NCBI RefSeq assembly: GCF_001425175.1
Contig: NZ_LMDV01000001.1
Coordinates: forward strand, 248,001-312,000
DNA length: 64,000 bases
Reading direction: 5' to 3'
DNA from: Nocardioides sp. Root1257
Lineage (GTDB): Bacteria; Actinomycetota; Actinomycetes; Propionibacteriales; Nocardioidaceae
The notes under the pieces are model-generated. The model worked only from the letters and a program-made list of their open reading frames with translations, ran no database searches and was not told the DNA's origin. Below are positions 31,991 to 39,858 of this stretch, piece after piece. The stretch's first letter is position 1, and each line of letters opens with the position of its first letter. The translations under genes and the position numbers were made by a program.

Positions 31991-32508
31991 CCGTCCGTGT
32001 GCCCCGAGAAGAAGACCAGCCGGAACTTGCCGATCTGCACCTCGTCCCCGTCGTTGAGCCGGACCCGGTCGATCCGGTCACGGTTGACGTAGGTGCCGTT
32101 GAGGCTGCCCACGTCGCTCACCGTGAACGAGTCGCCCTGCCGGTGGAACTCGGCGTGGCGGCGCGAGACCGTCACGTCGTCGAGGAAGATCTCGCTCTCC
32201 GGGTGCCGACCCGCGCTGATGACGTCCTGGTCGAGCAGGAACCGGCTGCCCGAGCCCGGACCGCGCTGTACGACGAGCAGGGCGTGCCCGGAGGGCAGCG
32301 CGTCCACCGCTGCCGCGTCGACCGGGTTGAGCTGACGGTCGGACGTCTCGGCCTTGTCGGCCGCGGCGGTGATGCTGATGGTCGCCGTCGACTCTCCCGA
32401 GGGGTCACCGTCGGCCGCCGGCGACGCCGCCGGGAGCCGGTTGCCGCACTGGGCGCAGAAGCGCGCGTCGTCGGGGTTCTGCGTGCCACAGACTGTGCAG
32501 AACGGCAT
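31987..32508 (-). CDS. garA: GarA/OdhI-like FHA protein with N-terminal zinc ribbon
   Basis: A 173-residue protein. The FHA domain (about 77-165) has AGRHPESEIFLDD, VSRRHAEF and GSLNGTYVN, the phosphothreonine-binding loops. In mycobacteria and corynebacteria GarA/OdhI inhibits 2-oxoglutarate dehydrogenase and is switched by PknB/PknG phosphorylation of an N-terminal ETTS motif. Here the tail instead starts with a zinc ribbon (Cys4, Cys7, Cys18, Cys21) and has EST-ATI at residues 39-44 in place of ETTS, so kinase control may differ. AAGGA precedes the ATG. A dyad lies 28-46 bp upstream. Confidence 0.88.
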   Translation of the reverse strand: MPFCTVCGTQNPDDARFCAQCGNRLPAASPAADGDPSGESTATISITAAADKAETSDRQLNPVDAAAVDALPSGHALLVVQRGPGSGSRFLLDQDVISAGRHPESEIFLDDVTVSRRHAEFHRQGDSFTVSDVGSLNGTYVNRDRIDRVRLNDGDEVQIGKFRLVFFSGHTDG

Positions 32509-32535
32509 CGGTCAGTCCTTCGTCGATGGGCCAAC

Positions 32536-32554
32536 CCTCAAGGGCCGGTTGAGG
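32536..32554. promoter_or_regulatory. CCTCAA-N7-TTGAGG dyad in front of garA
   Basis: The same 6-bp half sites and 7-nt spacing as the perfect dyad at 30566-30588, here with less symmetric flanks. It lies between the gcvH end and the garA start, in the probable leader or promoter of the garA-ftsR unit, so autoregulation by a MerR protein of the locus is plausible. Confidence 0.55.
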
Positions 32555-32662
32555 TTGACGGTTGCCCCGAACCTATCAGTCCGTGCGGCCCGATCAAGGG
32601 GACGCGCGGCCTTGTCCTGGGGTCCGGGCGGGGCTGGGACGGGGCTGGGAACGGCGCCCGGC

Positions 32663-33049
32663 TCAGCCGTCGAGCGAGGCCTGGTACGTCGCCGCGTCCA
32701 TCAGGCCCTCGGGTGCCGCCGCACCGCTCGGCACGACCTCGAAGAGCCAGCCGCCGCCGTACGGGTCGGTGTTGACGAGCTCCGGCGTCGCGTCGAGCGT
32801 CTCGTTGCGGGCGACCACCTCGCCGGAGACCGGCGCGTAGATGTCGCTGACCGACTTCGTGGACTCGAGCTCGCCGCAGGTCGAGCCGGCCTCGACGCTC
32901 GCGCCCACCTCGGGCAGCGACACGTAGACGATGTCGCCGAGCGCGTCCTGGGCGTACTCGGTGATGCCGATGCGGACCGAACCGGCGTGCTCCCCCGGCT
33001 CGCGGACCCACTCGTGCTCGCTGGTGTACTTCAGGTCGTCGGGGTACAC
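32663..33049 (-). CDS. gcvH: Glycine cleavage system H protein
   Basis: A 128-residue lipoyl carrier. The lipoylated lysine is Lys65 in ELESTKSVSDIYAP; HEWV near residue 12 and the GDIVYVSLPEVG strand are typical. It shuttles the aminomethyl group between GcvP and GcvT. It precedes garA as in mycobacteria. GGAGAC lies before the ATG. Confidence 0.96.
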   Translation of the reverse strand: MYPDDLKYTSEHEWVREPGEHAGSVRIGITEYAQDALGDIVYVSLPEVGASVEAGSTCGELESTKSVSDIYAPVSGEVVARNETLDATPELVNTDPYGGGWLFEVVPSGAAAPEGLMDAATYQASLDG

Positions 33050-33089
33050 GGGGTCTCCTCGGGTCGGGTGCGGGTGCGCCAGCGAGAGG

Positions 33090-33875
33090 TTACTGCGACG
33101 AGTCGGGCTGGGCGTAGTCAGGCTTCCGCGGCGTCACCACGGCCTCGATGTCGAGCGACGCGAGCTCGTCGATGTCGACGGTCGCGCCCTGGTCCTCGAA
33201 CTGGTCCTGCGGCCCCTTGGGGAAGTCCACCGCGCCGTGCAGGGTGCCCGGCTCGCCGATCACGTCGAAGACGTACGGCGAGGTGACCAGCTCTCCCCCG
33301 ACCTCGATGCCGCCGTCGGCGTCCTCGAAAGCCGTCTGCGCGACCACCCGGACCTCGCCGTTGACCTGGATGGCCTCGGCGCCGGCGGTGCGCAGCTCCT
33401 GGATCAGGTCGACCACCGTGTCGACGTCGACGGTGCCGTCGGTCTCCGTGACCGTCACGCGGATGCCCGGACCCGTCACGGGCACCAGGCCGGCCATGAT
33501 GGCCAGGTTGTTGGCCTGCTCCTCGGCCTGGGCGAGCGCCGCCTCGCGGGCGCCCGTGCTCGATCGCAGGTCGTCCCGGGTGCGCTCGAGGCGCGCGATC
33601 TCGGACTCCGCGCGCTGGGTCTGGGTGGCCAGGCCGTTGAGCACGTCGATCAGGTCCTGCTCGCGGTAGCCGGCGTAGGTGTCGTCGACGTTGGTGAACC
33701 GCACCTGGGTGACGGCGGCGTACCCCACCAGTGCGAGCAGCACGGCGACGACCAGCTGCCCGCGCGAGGGGCGGAGCATCGCCCGGCGCAGGCGGTCACG
33801 CCCGGTCGGCTGCGGCTCGGGCGCCTTCTCCTCGACGGTCTCCGGCTCGTTGTCAGGCATGGAGCTCTCAGGCAT
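33090..33875 (-). CDS. DUF881 family membrane protein
   Basis: A 261-residue protein: short cytoplasmic tail, one transmembrane segment at about residues 39-57 (QLVVAVLLALVGYAAVTQV), a coiled coil (about 75-120, EIARLERTRDDL) and the DUF881 domain with LVPVTGPGIRVTVTE and ELRTAGAEAIQVNGEVRV. Paired DUF881 proteins flank sbp in many actinobacteria; a role at the cell envelope or divisome is suspected, not shown. Start overlaps the sbp stop by 8 bp. Confidence 0.87.
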   Translation of the reverse strand: MPESSMPDNEPETVEEKAPEPQPTGRDRLRRAMLRPSRGQLVVAVLLALVGYAAVTQVRFTNVDDTYAGYREQDLIDVLNGLATQTQRAESEIARLERTRDDLRSSTGAREAALAQAEEQANNLAIMAGLVPVTGPGIRVTVTETDGTVDVDTVVDLIQELRTAGAEAIQVNGEVRVVAQTAFEDADGGIEVGGELVTSPYVFDVIGEPGTLHGAVDFPKGPQDQFEDQGATVDIDELASLDIEAVVTPRKPDYAQPDSSQ

Positions 33876-34200
33876 GGAAGATGTGCCTTCGGATCGCGGC
33901 CACGTTGGAGAAGATCCGGATGCCGAGGACGACGATGACGCCGGTCGAGAGCTGGCCGCCGACCCCGAGCTTGTCGCCCATGAACACGATCCCGGCGGCG
34001 ATCACCACGTTGCTGATGAACGACACGACGAAGACCTTGTCGTCGAAGATCCCGTCCAGGTAGGCGCGCAGCGCGCCGAAGACGGCGTCGAGGGCGGCCA
34101 CGACGGCGATCGGGAGGTACGGCTCCAGCCAGAGCGGCACGTCCGGCTGGAAGATGACCCCCAGCACGATGCCGACAAGCAACCCGAGTGCTGCGATCAC
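33868..34200 (-). CDS. sbp: Small basic protein (Sbp/DUF1290)
   Basis: A 110-residue membrane protein with three predicted transmembrane helices (about 1-18, 27-45, 57-100 region) and the family stretch YLPIAVVAALDAVFGALRAYLDGIF-type followed by the C-terminal R.FSNVAAIRRHIF. It is found between two DUF881 genes across actinobacteria and next to division genes in Firmicutes. GTG overlaps the upstream DUF881 stop (GTGA). Confidence 0.9.
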   Translation of the reverse strand: MIAALGLLVGIVLGVIFQPDVPLWLEPYLPIAVVAALDAVFGALRAYLDGIFDDKVFVVSFISNVVIAAGIVFMGDKLGVGGQLSTGVIVVLGIRIFSNVAAIRRHIFHA

Positions 34201-35072
34201 GGCGCGTTCTCCTTCCCGTCGGGTCGACGGTTCTGCTCGGCGGTGCCCTTGACCGCGTGCCGCGGCGCCCGCAGCTGGGCGGCGGGCAGGGTGAGGTCGT
34301 CGTCGACCTTCATCGTCACCGGGAAGCCCAGTGCGTCGGCGGTGTTGCTGAAGGCGAGCCCGGTCGAGGTGTCGATCAGGTCGGCCTGCAGCGTGCGGGT
34401 GTCGCCGATCGCCGAGACGACGTACGGCGGGGAGAGCGGCGGCGGGCCGTTGAGGTTGATTGCCGCGCCGGAGTTGCGCAGGCCCGACCGCGTCGTCAAC
34501 CGCTTCCCGTTGATCGAGATCGCCTCCGCGCCGGCCTCCCAGAGCCCGTTGACGAGCAGGGCGAGGTCCTCGTCGCGCACCGCCTCACCGTCGGGCGCGT
34601 CGTCGACGGCGATCACGAGGCCGGGACCGCTGACCGGGCCGAAGCCCGCCGCGCCGGCGAGTCGCTGCGTCCGACTGGTCGTGCTCCGCTCGTCGTCGTC
34701 GACGTCGGTGAGCGCGCCCTGGAGCCCGATGTTGAGCTCGCGCAGGCGCACGATCCGCTGCTGCAGGTCGGCGGCTTGGTCGCGGCGCTGGTCGATCTGG
34801 CGCAGCAGCGAGTCGCGGCTGGCGCTGGTGACGCCGGAGCGTTCCGAGGTCTGGACCGCGGCGACCGTCACGAGCAGCCCGAAGACGCCGACCACGGCCG
34901 TGGCGACCCAGTGGCCGCGGCGCCCGGACGCCCGCGCAGCAGCCTGGTCGCCCGTGGTCCCGGCGGCTGCGCGCTGCTCCGCGACGTGCTGGTAGTCCTG
35001 GTCCATCGACTCCTGGGTGATCAGGTTCAGGAGCGGGGTCCGGGTCCGGTCGGTCGTGGACGTCTCAGGCAT
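34197..35072 (-). CDS. DUF881 family membrane protein
   Basis: A 291-residue paralogue of the other DUF881 protein. A Pro/Thr-rich cytoplasmic tail of about 55 residues precedes a transmembrane helix (WVATAVVGVFGLLVTVAAV), a coiled coil (LLRQIDQRRDQAADLQQRI) and the DUF881 domain (GFGPVSGPGLVIAVDD, EAGAEAISINGKRL). It overlaps the end of the CDP-alcohol phosphatidyltransferase gene by 8 bp and sbp by 4 bp, so all four genes form one operon. Confidence 0.88.
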   Translation of the reverse strand: MPETSTTDRTRTPLLNLITQESMDQDYQHVAEQRAAAGTTGDQAAARASGRRGHWVATAVVGVFGLLVTVAAVQTSERSGVTSASRDSLLRQIDQRRDQAADLQQRIVRLRELNIGLQGALTDVDDDERSTTSRTQRLAGAAGFGPVSGPGLVIAVDDAPDGEAVRDEDLALLVNGLWEAGAEAISINGKRLTTRSGLRNSGAAINLNGPPPLSPPYVVSAIGDTRTLQADLIDTSTGLAFSNTADALGFPVTMKVDDDLTLPAAQLRAPRHAVKGTAEQNRRPDGKENAP

Positions 35073-35664
35073 CGGGCTCCGCCCGTCGCCGCTCGGTCGT
35101 GCGCAGCAGCGTCCGGACCTGCCAGGCGTAGAGGATGCCGGCCCACCAGTAGAGGCCGATGCCCCACAGCGCGAACGCCCAGCCGAAGACCTCGGCGAGG
35201 GTGGCGACCGTGCCCTCGCCGTCGCCGAGCAGCAGCAGCGGGAAGGCGTAGAGCAGGTTGAACGTCGCGGCCTTGCCGAGGAAGTGCACCGGCAGGGCGC
35301 TGTAGCCGCGGGTGCGCAAGAGCGGCACCAGGCCCCAGAGCAGGAGGTCGCGCAGCGGCAGCGACAGCGCCGCCCACCACGGGATGATGTCGCGCAGTGC
35401 GAGGCCGATGACCACGGCCAGGATGTAGAGGCGGTCGGCGACCGGATCGAGGACCTGCCCGAGCACCGACGTCTGCCCGAGCTTGCGCGCGAGGTAGCCG
35501 TCGAGGAAGTCCGTGATCCCCGAGAGCATCAGGACGCCGAGGGCCAGCAGGTCCGCCTCGGGGCCGAGCACCAGCCACAGGAACAGCGGGACGCCCGCCA
35601 GCCGCAGCATGCTGAGCAGGTTGGGCAGCGTCCACACGCGGTTGCGCGTCGAGTCGTCTCCCAC
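35065..35664 (-). CDS. pgsA2: CDP-alcohol phosphatidyltransferase (PgsA2-like)
   Basis: A 199-residue integral membrane enzyme with the family motif DG-x2-AR-x8-G-x3-D-x3-D in the stretch beginning DGYLARKLG, preceded by WTLPNLLSMLR, the usual N-terminal amphipathic start. It exchanges CMP on CDP-diacylglycerol for an alcohol such as glycerol phosphate; the acceptor is not certain. By context it matches mycobacterial Rv1822. GTG at 35664 is chosen because upstream residues are unlike the family. First gene of the sbp operon. Confidence 0.85.
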   Translation of the reverse strand: MGDDSTRNRVWTLPNLLSMLRLAGVPLFLWLVLGPEADLLALGVLMLSGITDFLDGYLARKLGQTSVLGQVLDPVADRLYILAVVIGLALRDIIPWWAALSLPLRDLLLWGLVPLLRTRGYSALPVHFLGKAATFNLLYAFPLLLLGDGEGTVATLAEVFGWAFALWGIGLYWWAGILYAWQVRTLLRTTERRRAEPDA

Positions 35665-35764
35665 GTGTGCCTGCGCTTCTCCCCAGGGTGATTGCCGAGC
35701 ACACCTTAACCGTCGCGACGCGGCGGTCCCGATTCGCCGCCCTGACGGCGGAGCGGCGTTCGGA

Positions 35765-36814
35765 TCAGACCGGCTCGTCGAGGTGCGCCGCGTCGCGGAT
35801 CTCGCCGACCAGCTCCTCGATGACGTCCTCCAGCGTGGCCAGGCCGAGGGTCGTGCCACTCGCGTCGACGACGCGCGCCATGTGCGCGCCGCGGCGCTGG
35901 AGCGTCTCCAGCGCGTCGTGCAGCGGGGCCTCGGCGGTGACCGGTGCGAACGGCCGGATCCACTTGTCGTCGACGGCGCGCGTACGGCGGGCCGGGTCGG
36001 TCTCGAGCACGTCCTTGATGTGCAGGTAGCCCACCAGCTCCCCGTCGTCGGCCTCCACGGGGAAGCGGCTGTAGCCGGTCGAGGCGCACACGGCCTCGAC
36101 GTCGGCGACCGAGGTCCCCCGGCGAACGGTGGTGAGCGACTCGGGCGCCATCAGCACCGCCGCCACGGTCTTCTCGGTGAAGCCCAGCGCGCCTGCCAGC
36201 CGGCCGTACTCGTCGGCCTCGAGGAGACCCTCGCCGTGGGACTCCTCGACGAGAGCGGCGACCTCCTCGCGGGTGAAGGTCGAGCTCACCTCGTCGGTCA
36301 GCCTGGCCCCGAGCAGCCGGAGCACGACGGAGGCCACGGCGTTGATGACCACGACGATCGGGCGCAGCACGGTCACGATGCCCCAGATCGGCGGTCCGAG
36401 CACGAGGGCTGCGCGGTCCGGCCCGGCCAGCGCGATGTTCTTGGGGATCATCTCCCCGAGCACGACGTGCAGGTAGACGACGACGGTCAGCGCGATCACG
36501 AACGAGATCGGGTGGAGCAGGTCCTCCGGCACGTGGACGGCGTGCAGCAGCGGCTCCAGCAGGTGGGCGACGGCGGGCTCGCCGACGGCACCGAGCACCA
36601 GCGAGCACACGGTGATGCCGAGCTGGTTGACGCCGATGACGAGGGAGATGTTCTCCATCGCCTTGATGGTCGTCCTCGCCATCCTGGACCCCGCCTCGGC
36701 GCGAGGCTCGAGCTGGGTACGACGGGCCGACACGAGCGCGAACTCCGCGGCGACGAAGAAGGCGTTGCCGAGCAGCAGGACGACCGCCAGCACGACTGCG
36801 GTGGCGCTGTTCAT
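35765..36814 (-). CDS. CNNM/HlyC-CorC-type CBS membrane protein
   Basis: A 349-residue protein: DUF21/CNNM membrane domain with about three or four helices (residues 1-150; NAFFVAAEFALVSARR, NQLGITVCSLVLG), then paired CBS domains. It stops after LEDVIEELVGEIRDA and lacks the C-terminal CorC_HlyC domain present in its neighbour. Such proteins are linked to magnesium or cobalt efflux. ATG overlaps the stop of the upstream paralogue by 4 bp (ATGA), so they may form a heteromer. Confidence 0.88.
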   Translation of the reverse strand: MNSATAVVLAVVLLLGNAFFVAAEFALVSARRTQLEPRAEAGSRMARTTIKAMENISLVIGVNQLGITVCSLVLGAVGEPAVAHLLEPLLHAVHVPEDLLHPISFVIALTVVVYLHVVLGEMIPKNIALAGPDRAALVLGPPIWGIVTVLRPIVVVINAVASVVLRLLGARLTDEVSSTFTREEVAALVEESHGEGLLEADEYGRLAGALGFTEKTVAAVLMAPESLTTVRRGTSVADVEAVCASTGYSRFPVEADDGELVGYLHIKDVLETDPARRTRAVDDKWIRPFAPVTAEAPLHDALETLQRRGAHMARVVDASGTTLGLATLEDVIEELVGEIRDAAHLDEPV

Positions 36815-38157
36815 CGCTCAACCTCCCCGTCCAGCACGCGCAGCGTGAGCCGGTCGATCCGCAGGCCGTCCATCCGCTCGACGGTGAGGACCGCCAGCTG
36901 GTCACGCGGCTCGTCGGGGTCGGAGCGGTCGGGCACGGCGATCTCGGCCAGGTCGCCGATCTGCGGCACCCGCCCCAGGGAGCGCATCACGAGGCCACCG
37001 ATCGTGTCGTAGTCCTCGTGGTCGGGCAGCTCGATGCCCGTCAGGTCCTCGACCTCGTCGGGCCGGAGCAGGCCGGACACCGACCAGCCGCCGTCGCGCA
37101 GCCGGTGCGCGTTGGCGCTGAGCCGGTCGTGCTCGTCGGAGATGTCACCGACGATCTCCTCGACGACGTCCTCGAGGGTCACGATGCCCGCGAAGCCGCC
37201 GTACTCGTCCATGACCACCGCGAGCTGGAAGCCGTCCTTGCGCAGCAGCGCGAGCAGCGGGTCGAGGCGCAGCGAGTCGGGCACGATGATCGGCTTGGCC
37301 ATCAGGTGCCGGACCTTGGTCGTCGCGCGCTCCCCCACGGGCAGGGCGACGGCGTGCTTGACGTGCACGGTGCCGACGATGTTCTCGTCCCCGTCGAGCA
37401 CCGGGAAGCGGGAGTGCCCGGTCTGCCGGGTCAACTCGATGAGGCCGGTCGCGCGGTCGTTGAGGCCGAGGCTCGAGGACCGCACCCGGGGCGTCATGAT
37501 CTCGCCGGCCGTGCGGGCACCGAACTCGACCGAGCGCTCCATCAGCTCCGCGGTCTCGACGTCCAGCGTGCCGAGGGTCGCGGAGCGCTGGACCAGGGAG
37601 GCGAGCTCGGTCGAGCTGCGTGCCGACCGGAGCTCCTCCTGGGGCTCGATCCCGATGCGTCGCACGAACGCGTTCGCCGAGCCGTTCAGCACCCGGATCG
37701 GGCCCCGCATCACAGCGGTGAAGGTGCGCTGGAAGCGCTGGGTCGCTCGCGCGACCTCCATCGGCTTCGCGAGCGCGAGGTTCTTGGGGACCAGCTCGCC
37801 GAAGATCATCGTCAGGATCGTGCCGAGCGCCAGGCCGATGCCGACGGCGACCGGCGTGATCGCGCCCGCGGGCACCCCGGCGCTCTCCAGCGGACCGTCG
37901 ATCAGGTCCGAGATCGCCGGCTCGGCGAGGTAGCCGATGGCCAGGTTGGTGATCGTGATGCCCACCTGCGCGCCGGAGAGCTGCGTCGACAGCGACCGGA
38001 GCGCCTGCTGGACGCCGCGCGCGCCGGTGTCACCGGCCGCGGCCGCCTGGTCGACCTTGAGGCGGTCGACCGTCACGAACGAGAACTCGGCGGCGACGAA
38101 GACGCCGCAGGCGAGGATCAGCAGGAGCGCTGCGAGGAGCAGCAGCCACGCGGTCAT
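36811..38157 (-). CDS. CNNM/HlyC-CorC-type CBS membrane protein with CorC domain
   Basis: A 448-residue full-length member: membrane domain (VFVAAEFSFVTVDR, GAQVGITITNLAIGYLAEP), two CBS motifs (MTPRVRSSSLGLND; SRFPVLDGDENIVGTVHVK) and the CorC_HlyC transporter-associated domain at the C-terminus (GWSVSGLLRPDEVEDL, DYDTIGGLVMRSLGRVP). Predicted to take part in divalent cation export or tolerance. First gene of the pair; the pair's promoter must lie in 38158-38418. Confidence 0.9.
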   Translation of the reverse strand: MTAWLLLLAALLLILACGVFVAAEFSFVTVDRLKVDQAAAAGDTGARGVQQALRSLSTQLSGAQVGITITNLAIGYLAEPAISDLIDGPLESAGVPAGAITPVAVGIGLALGTILTMIFGELVPKNLALAKPMEVARATQRFQRTFTAVMRGPIRVLNGSANAFVRRIGIEPQEELRSARSSTELASLVQRSATLGTLDVETAELMERSVEFGARTAGEIMTPRVRSSSLGLNDRATGLIELTRQTGHSRFPVLDGDENIVGTVHVKHAVALPVGERATTKVRHLMAKPIIVPDSLRLDPLLALLRKDGFQLAVVMDEYGGFAGIVTLEDVVEEIVGDISDEHDRLSANAHRLRDGGWSVSGLLRPDEVEDLTGIELPDHEDYDTIGGLVMRSLGRVPQIGDLAEIAVPDRSDPDEPRDQLAVLTVERMDGLRIDRLTLRVLDGEVER

Positions 38158-38418
38158 GTGTGCTCTCCCCCGTCTGGCCGGGGCCGGATGTGATCAGGGA
38201 AGAGCTGGGGACTTTGAGAGCCGTCCATGGGCGGTGCGTCAGGTCCTCACGGGTGATGGGCTGGACGAGAGCATCGTAGCGGCGTGCCCGGGCAGGCGAC
38301 ATTCCGCGAGGGGGGATCACAAGGCGCCGCCGACCACCTAGGCTGGCCCGAGCCTGCGGTCCGCGCTCCTGCTCGGGAGGGCGCCGCGCCCCCGCGACGA
38401 CATGGAGACCCCCGACCC
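38158..38418. other. Intergenic region between divergent units
   Basis: No gene is seen. A TAGGCT element at 38339-38344 may be the -10 for the plus-strand DUF1800 gene, leaving a leader of about 70 nt with a small GC hairpin; GGAG lies shortly before its ATG. On the minus side only a possible promoter for the CBS-protein pair is expected and no clear element stands out. Confidence 0.4.
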
Positions 38419-39858
38419 ATGCCTGTGCTCAACGCCCACGACCGGCACCTCGTCGGCCGCTTCTCGTACGGCGTGACGCCCGAGCTGGCCCGCGACGTAC
38501 GCCAGGCAGGCGGCGGCCGTGAGTGGTTCGAGCGCCAGCTGTCCCCCGGGTCGGTCCCGGACCGCGGGGCCGATCACCTCCGTGGATGGTGGCCCAGCCT
38601 CGACCGCGGGCCGACCGACCTGTGGCGTCGGCAGATCAAGGAGATCGAGGGCGGCTGGGAGGTGATGGCCGACTACCAGCGCTGGGTGCTCCTGCGCCGC
38701 ATGCAGTCCCGGCACCAGCTGCACGAGGTCATGACCGAGCTCTGGGAGCACCACTTCAACGTGCCGGTCAACGGAGACGCCGCCTTCACGTGGCGGGTCC
38801 GCTTCGGCGACACGATCCGCAAGCACGCCCTGGGCCGCTTCGACCAGCTGCTGCCGGCCGTCATCACGCACCCCGCGATGCTGATCAGCCTCGACAACGT
38901 CAGCTCGACCAAGCAGTTCCCCAACGAGAACCTCGGCCGCGAGCTCCTCGAGCTGCACACCGTCGGGCGCGGCGCCTACGACGAGCGGGACGTCAAGGCC
39001 TCGGCCCGCATCCTGACCGGGTGGACGGTCGACATGTGGGACACCTTCAAGGCCGAGTACGACAAGGAACGGCACGCCCGGGGCCGGGTGAAGGTGATGG
39101 GGTTCCGGCACCCCAACAAGCGCGCCGACGGCCGCGAGGTCACCCGCGACTACCTCCACTACCTCGCGCACCACCCGGCGACGGCCCGCCACGTGGCCCG
39201 CAGGCTCGCGGTGAAGTTCATCCGCGACGACCCGTCACCGGCCCTGGTCAACCGGCTGGCGCGGGTCTATCTCCAGCACGACACCGACATCCGTCCGGTG
39301 CTCCGGGCCCTGATCGGCACCCGTGACTTCCAGCGTGCGGTCGGCGCCAAGGTGCGCGACCCCGGCGAGGACCTGGTCGCGACCTACCGCGCGCTCGGCG
39401 TCCGGGTCAGCCGGCCTCCGGCCGGCAAGAAGGGAGACGGGTACGCCGCCAACCAGCTGCTGTGGCAGGTCGCCGGCATGGGCGTGATGCCCTTCGCCTG
39501 GCCGCGACCCGACGGCCAGCCGATCGACAACCTCTCGTGGGCGTCGCCCGCCCGCCTGATCGCCTCGATGTCCGTGCACCGCAGCCTCGCCGGCGGCTGG
39601 TGGCCGAGCGACGGCGCTCACTACCGCAAGCCCGCGGCCTGGCTGCCCCGGAAGACGGTCCGGTTCGACGCCCTCGTGGACTCCATGTCGCAGCGGATCC
39701 TGCACCGACGCGCGACGCCGCGGCTCCTCAAGGCCTGCTGCGAGGCGACCGGGTGCAGGCCGCACGAGCGGATCACGGCCGACCACGGGCTCGTCCAGTG
39801 GGGCATGTACCGCCTGCTCAGCGTCCTGCTCGACTCCCCCGCACATCTGACCCGGTGA
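38419..39858 (+). CDS. DUF1800 family protein
   Basis: A 479-residue protein matching DUF1800: HLVGRFSYGVTPELARDVR at the start, LYELWEHHFNV-type block (MTELWEHHFNVP), LGRELLELHTVG and the ARILTGWTVD stretch. These are almost always followed by a DUF1501 gene; biochemical role is unknown. No signal peptide is seen here, unlike many relatives. Stop overlaps the DUF1501 start (TGATG). Confidence 0.9.
   Translation: MPVLNAHDRHLVGRFSYGVTPELARDVRQAGGGREWFERQLSPGSVPDRGADHLRGWWPSLDRGPTDLWRRQIKEIEGGWEVMADYQRWVLLRRMQSRHQLHEVMTELWEHHFNVPVNGDAAFTWRVRFGDTIRKHALGRFDQLLPAVITHPAMLISLDNVSSTKQFPNENLGRELLELHTVGRGAYDERDVKASARILTGWTVDMWDTFKAEYDKERHARGRVKVMGFRHPNKRADGREVTRDYLHYLAHHPATARHVARRLAVKFIRDDPSPALVNRLARVYLQHDTDIRPVLRALIGTRDFQRAVGAKVRDPGEDLVATYRALGVRVSRPPAGKKGDGYAANQLLWQVAGMGVMPFAWPRPDGQPIDNLSWASPARLIASMSVHRSLAGGWWPSDGAHYRKPAAWLPRKTVRFDALVDSMSQRILHRRATPRLLKACCEATGCRPHERITADHGLVQWGMYRLLSVLLDSPAHLTR

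Noticed and set aside
38158..38418. Metal-sensing riboswitch upstream of the CorC-type genes
   Set aside because: I could not find the conserved blocks of a magnesium-type riboswitch in this gap.
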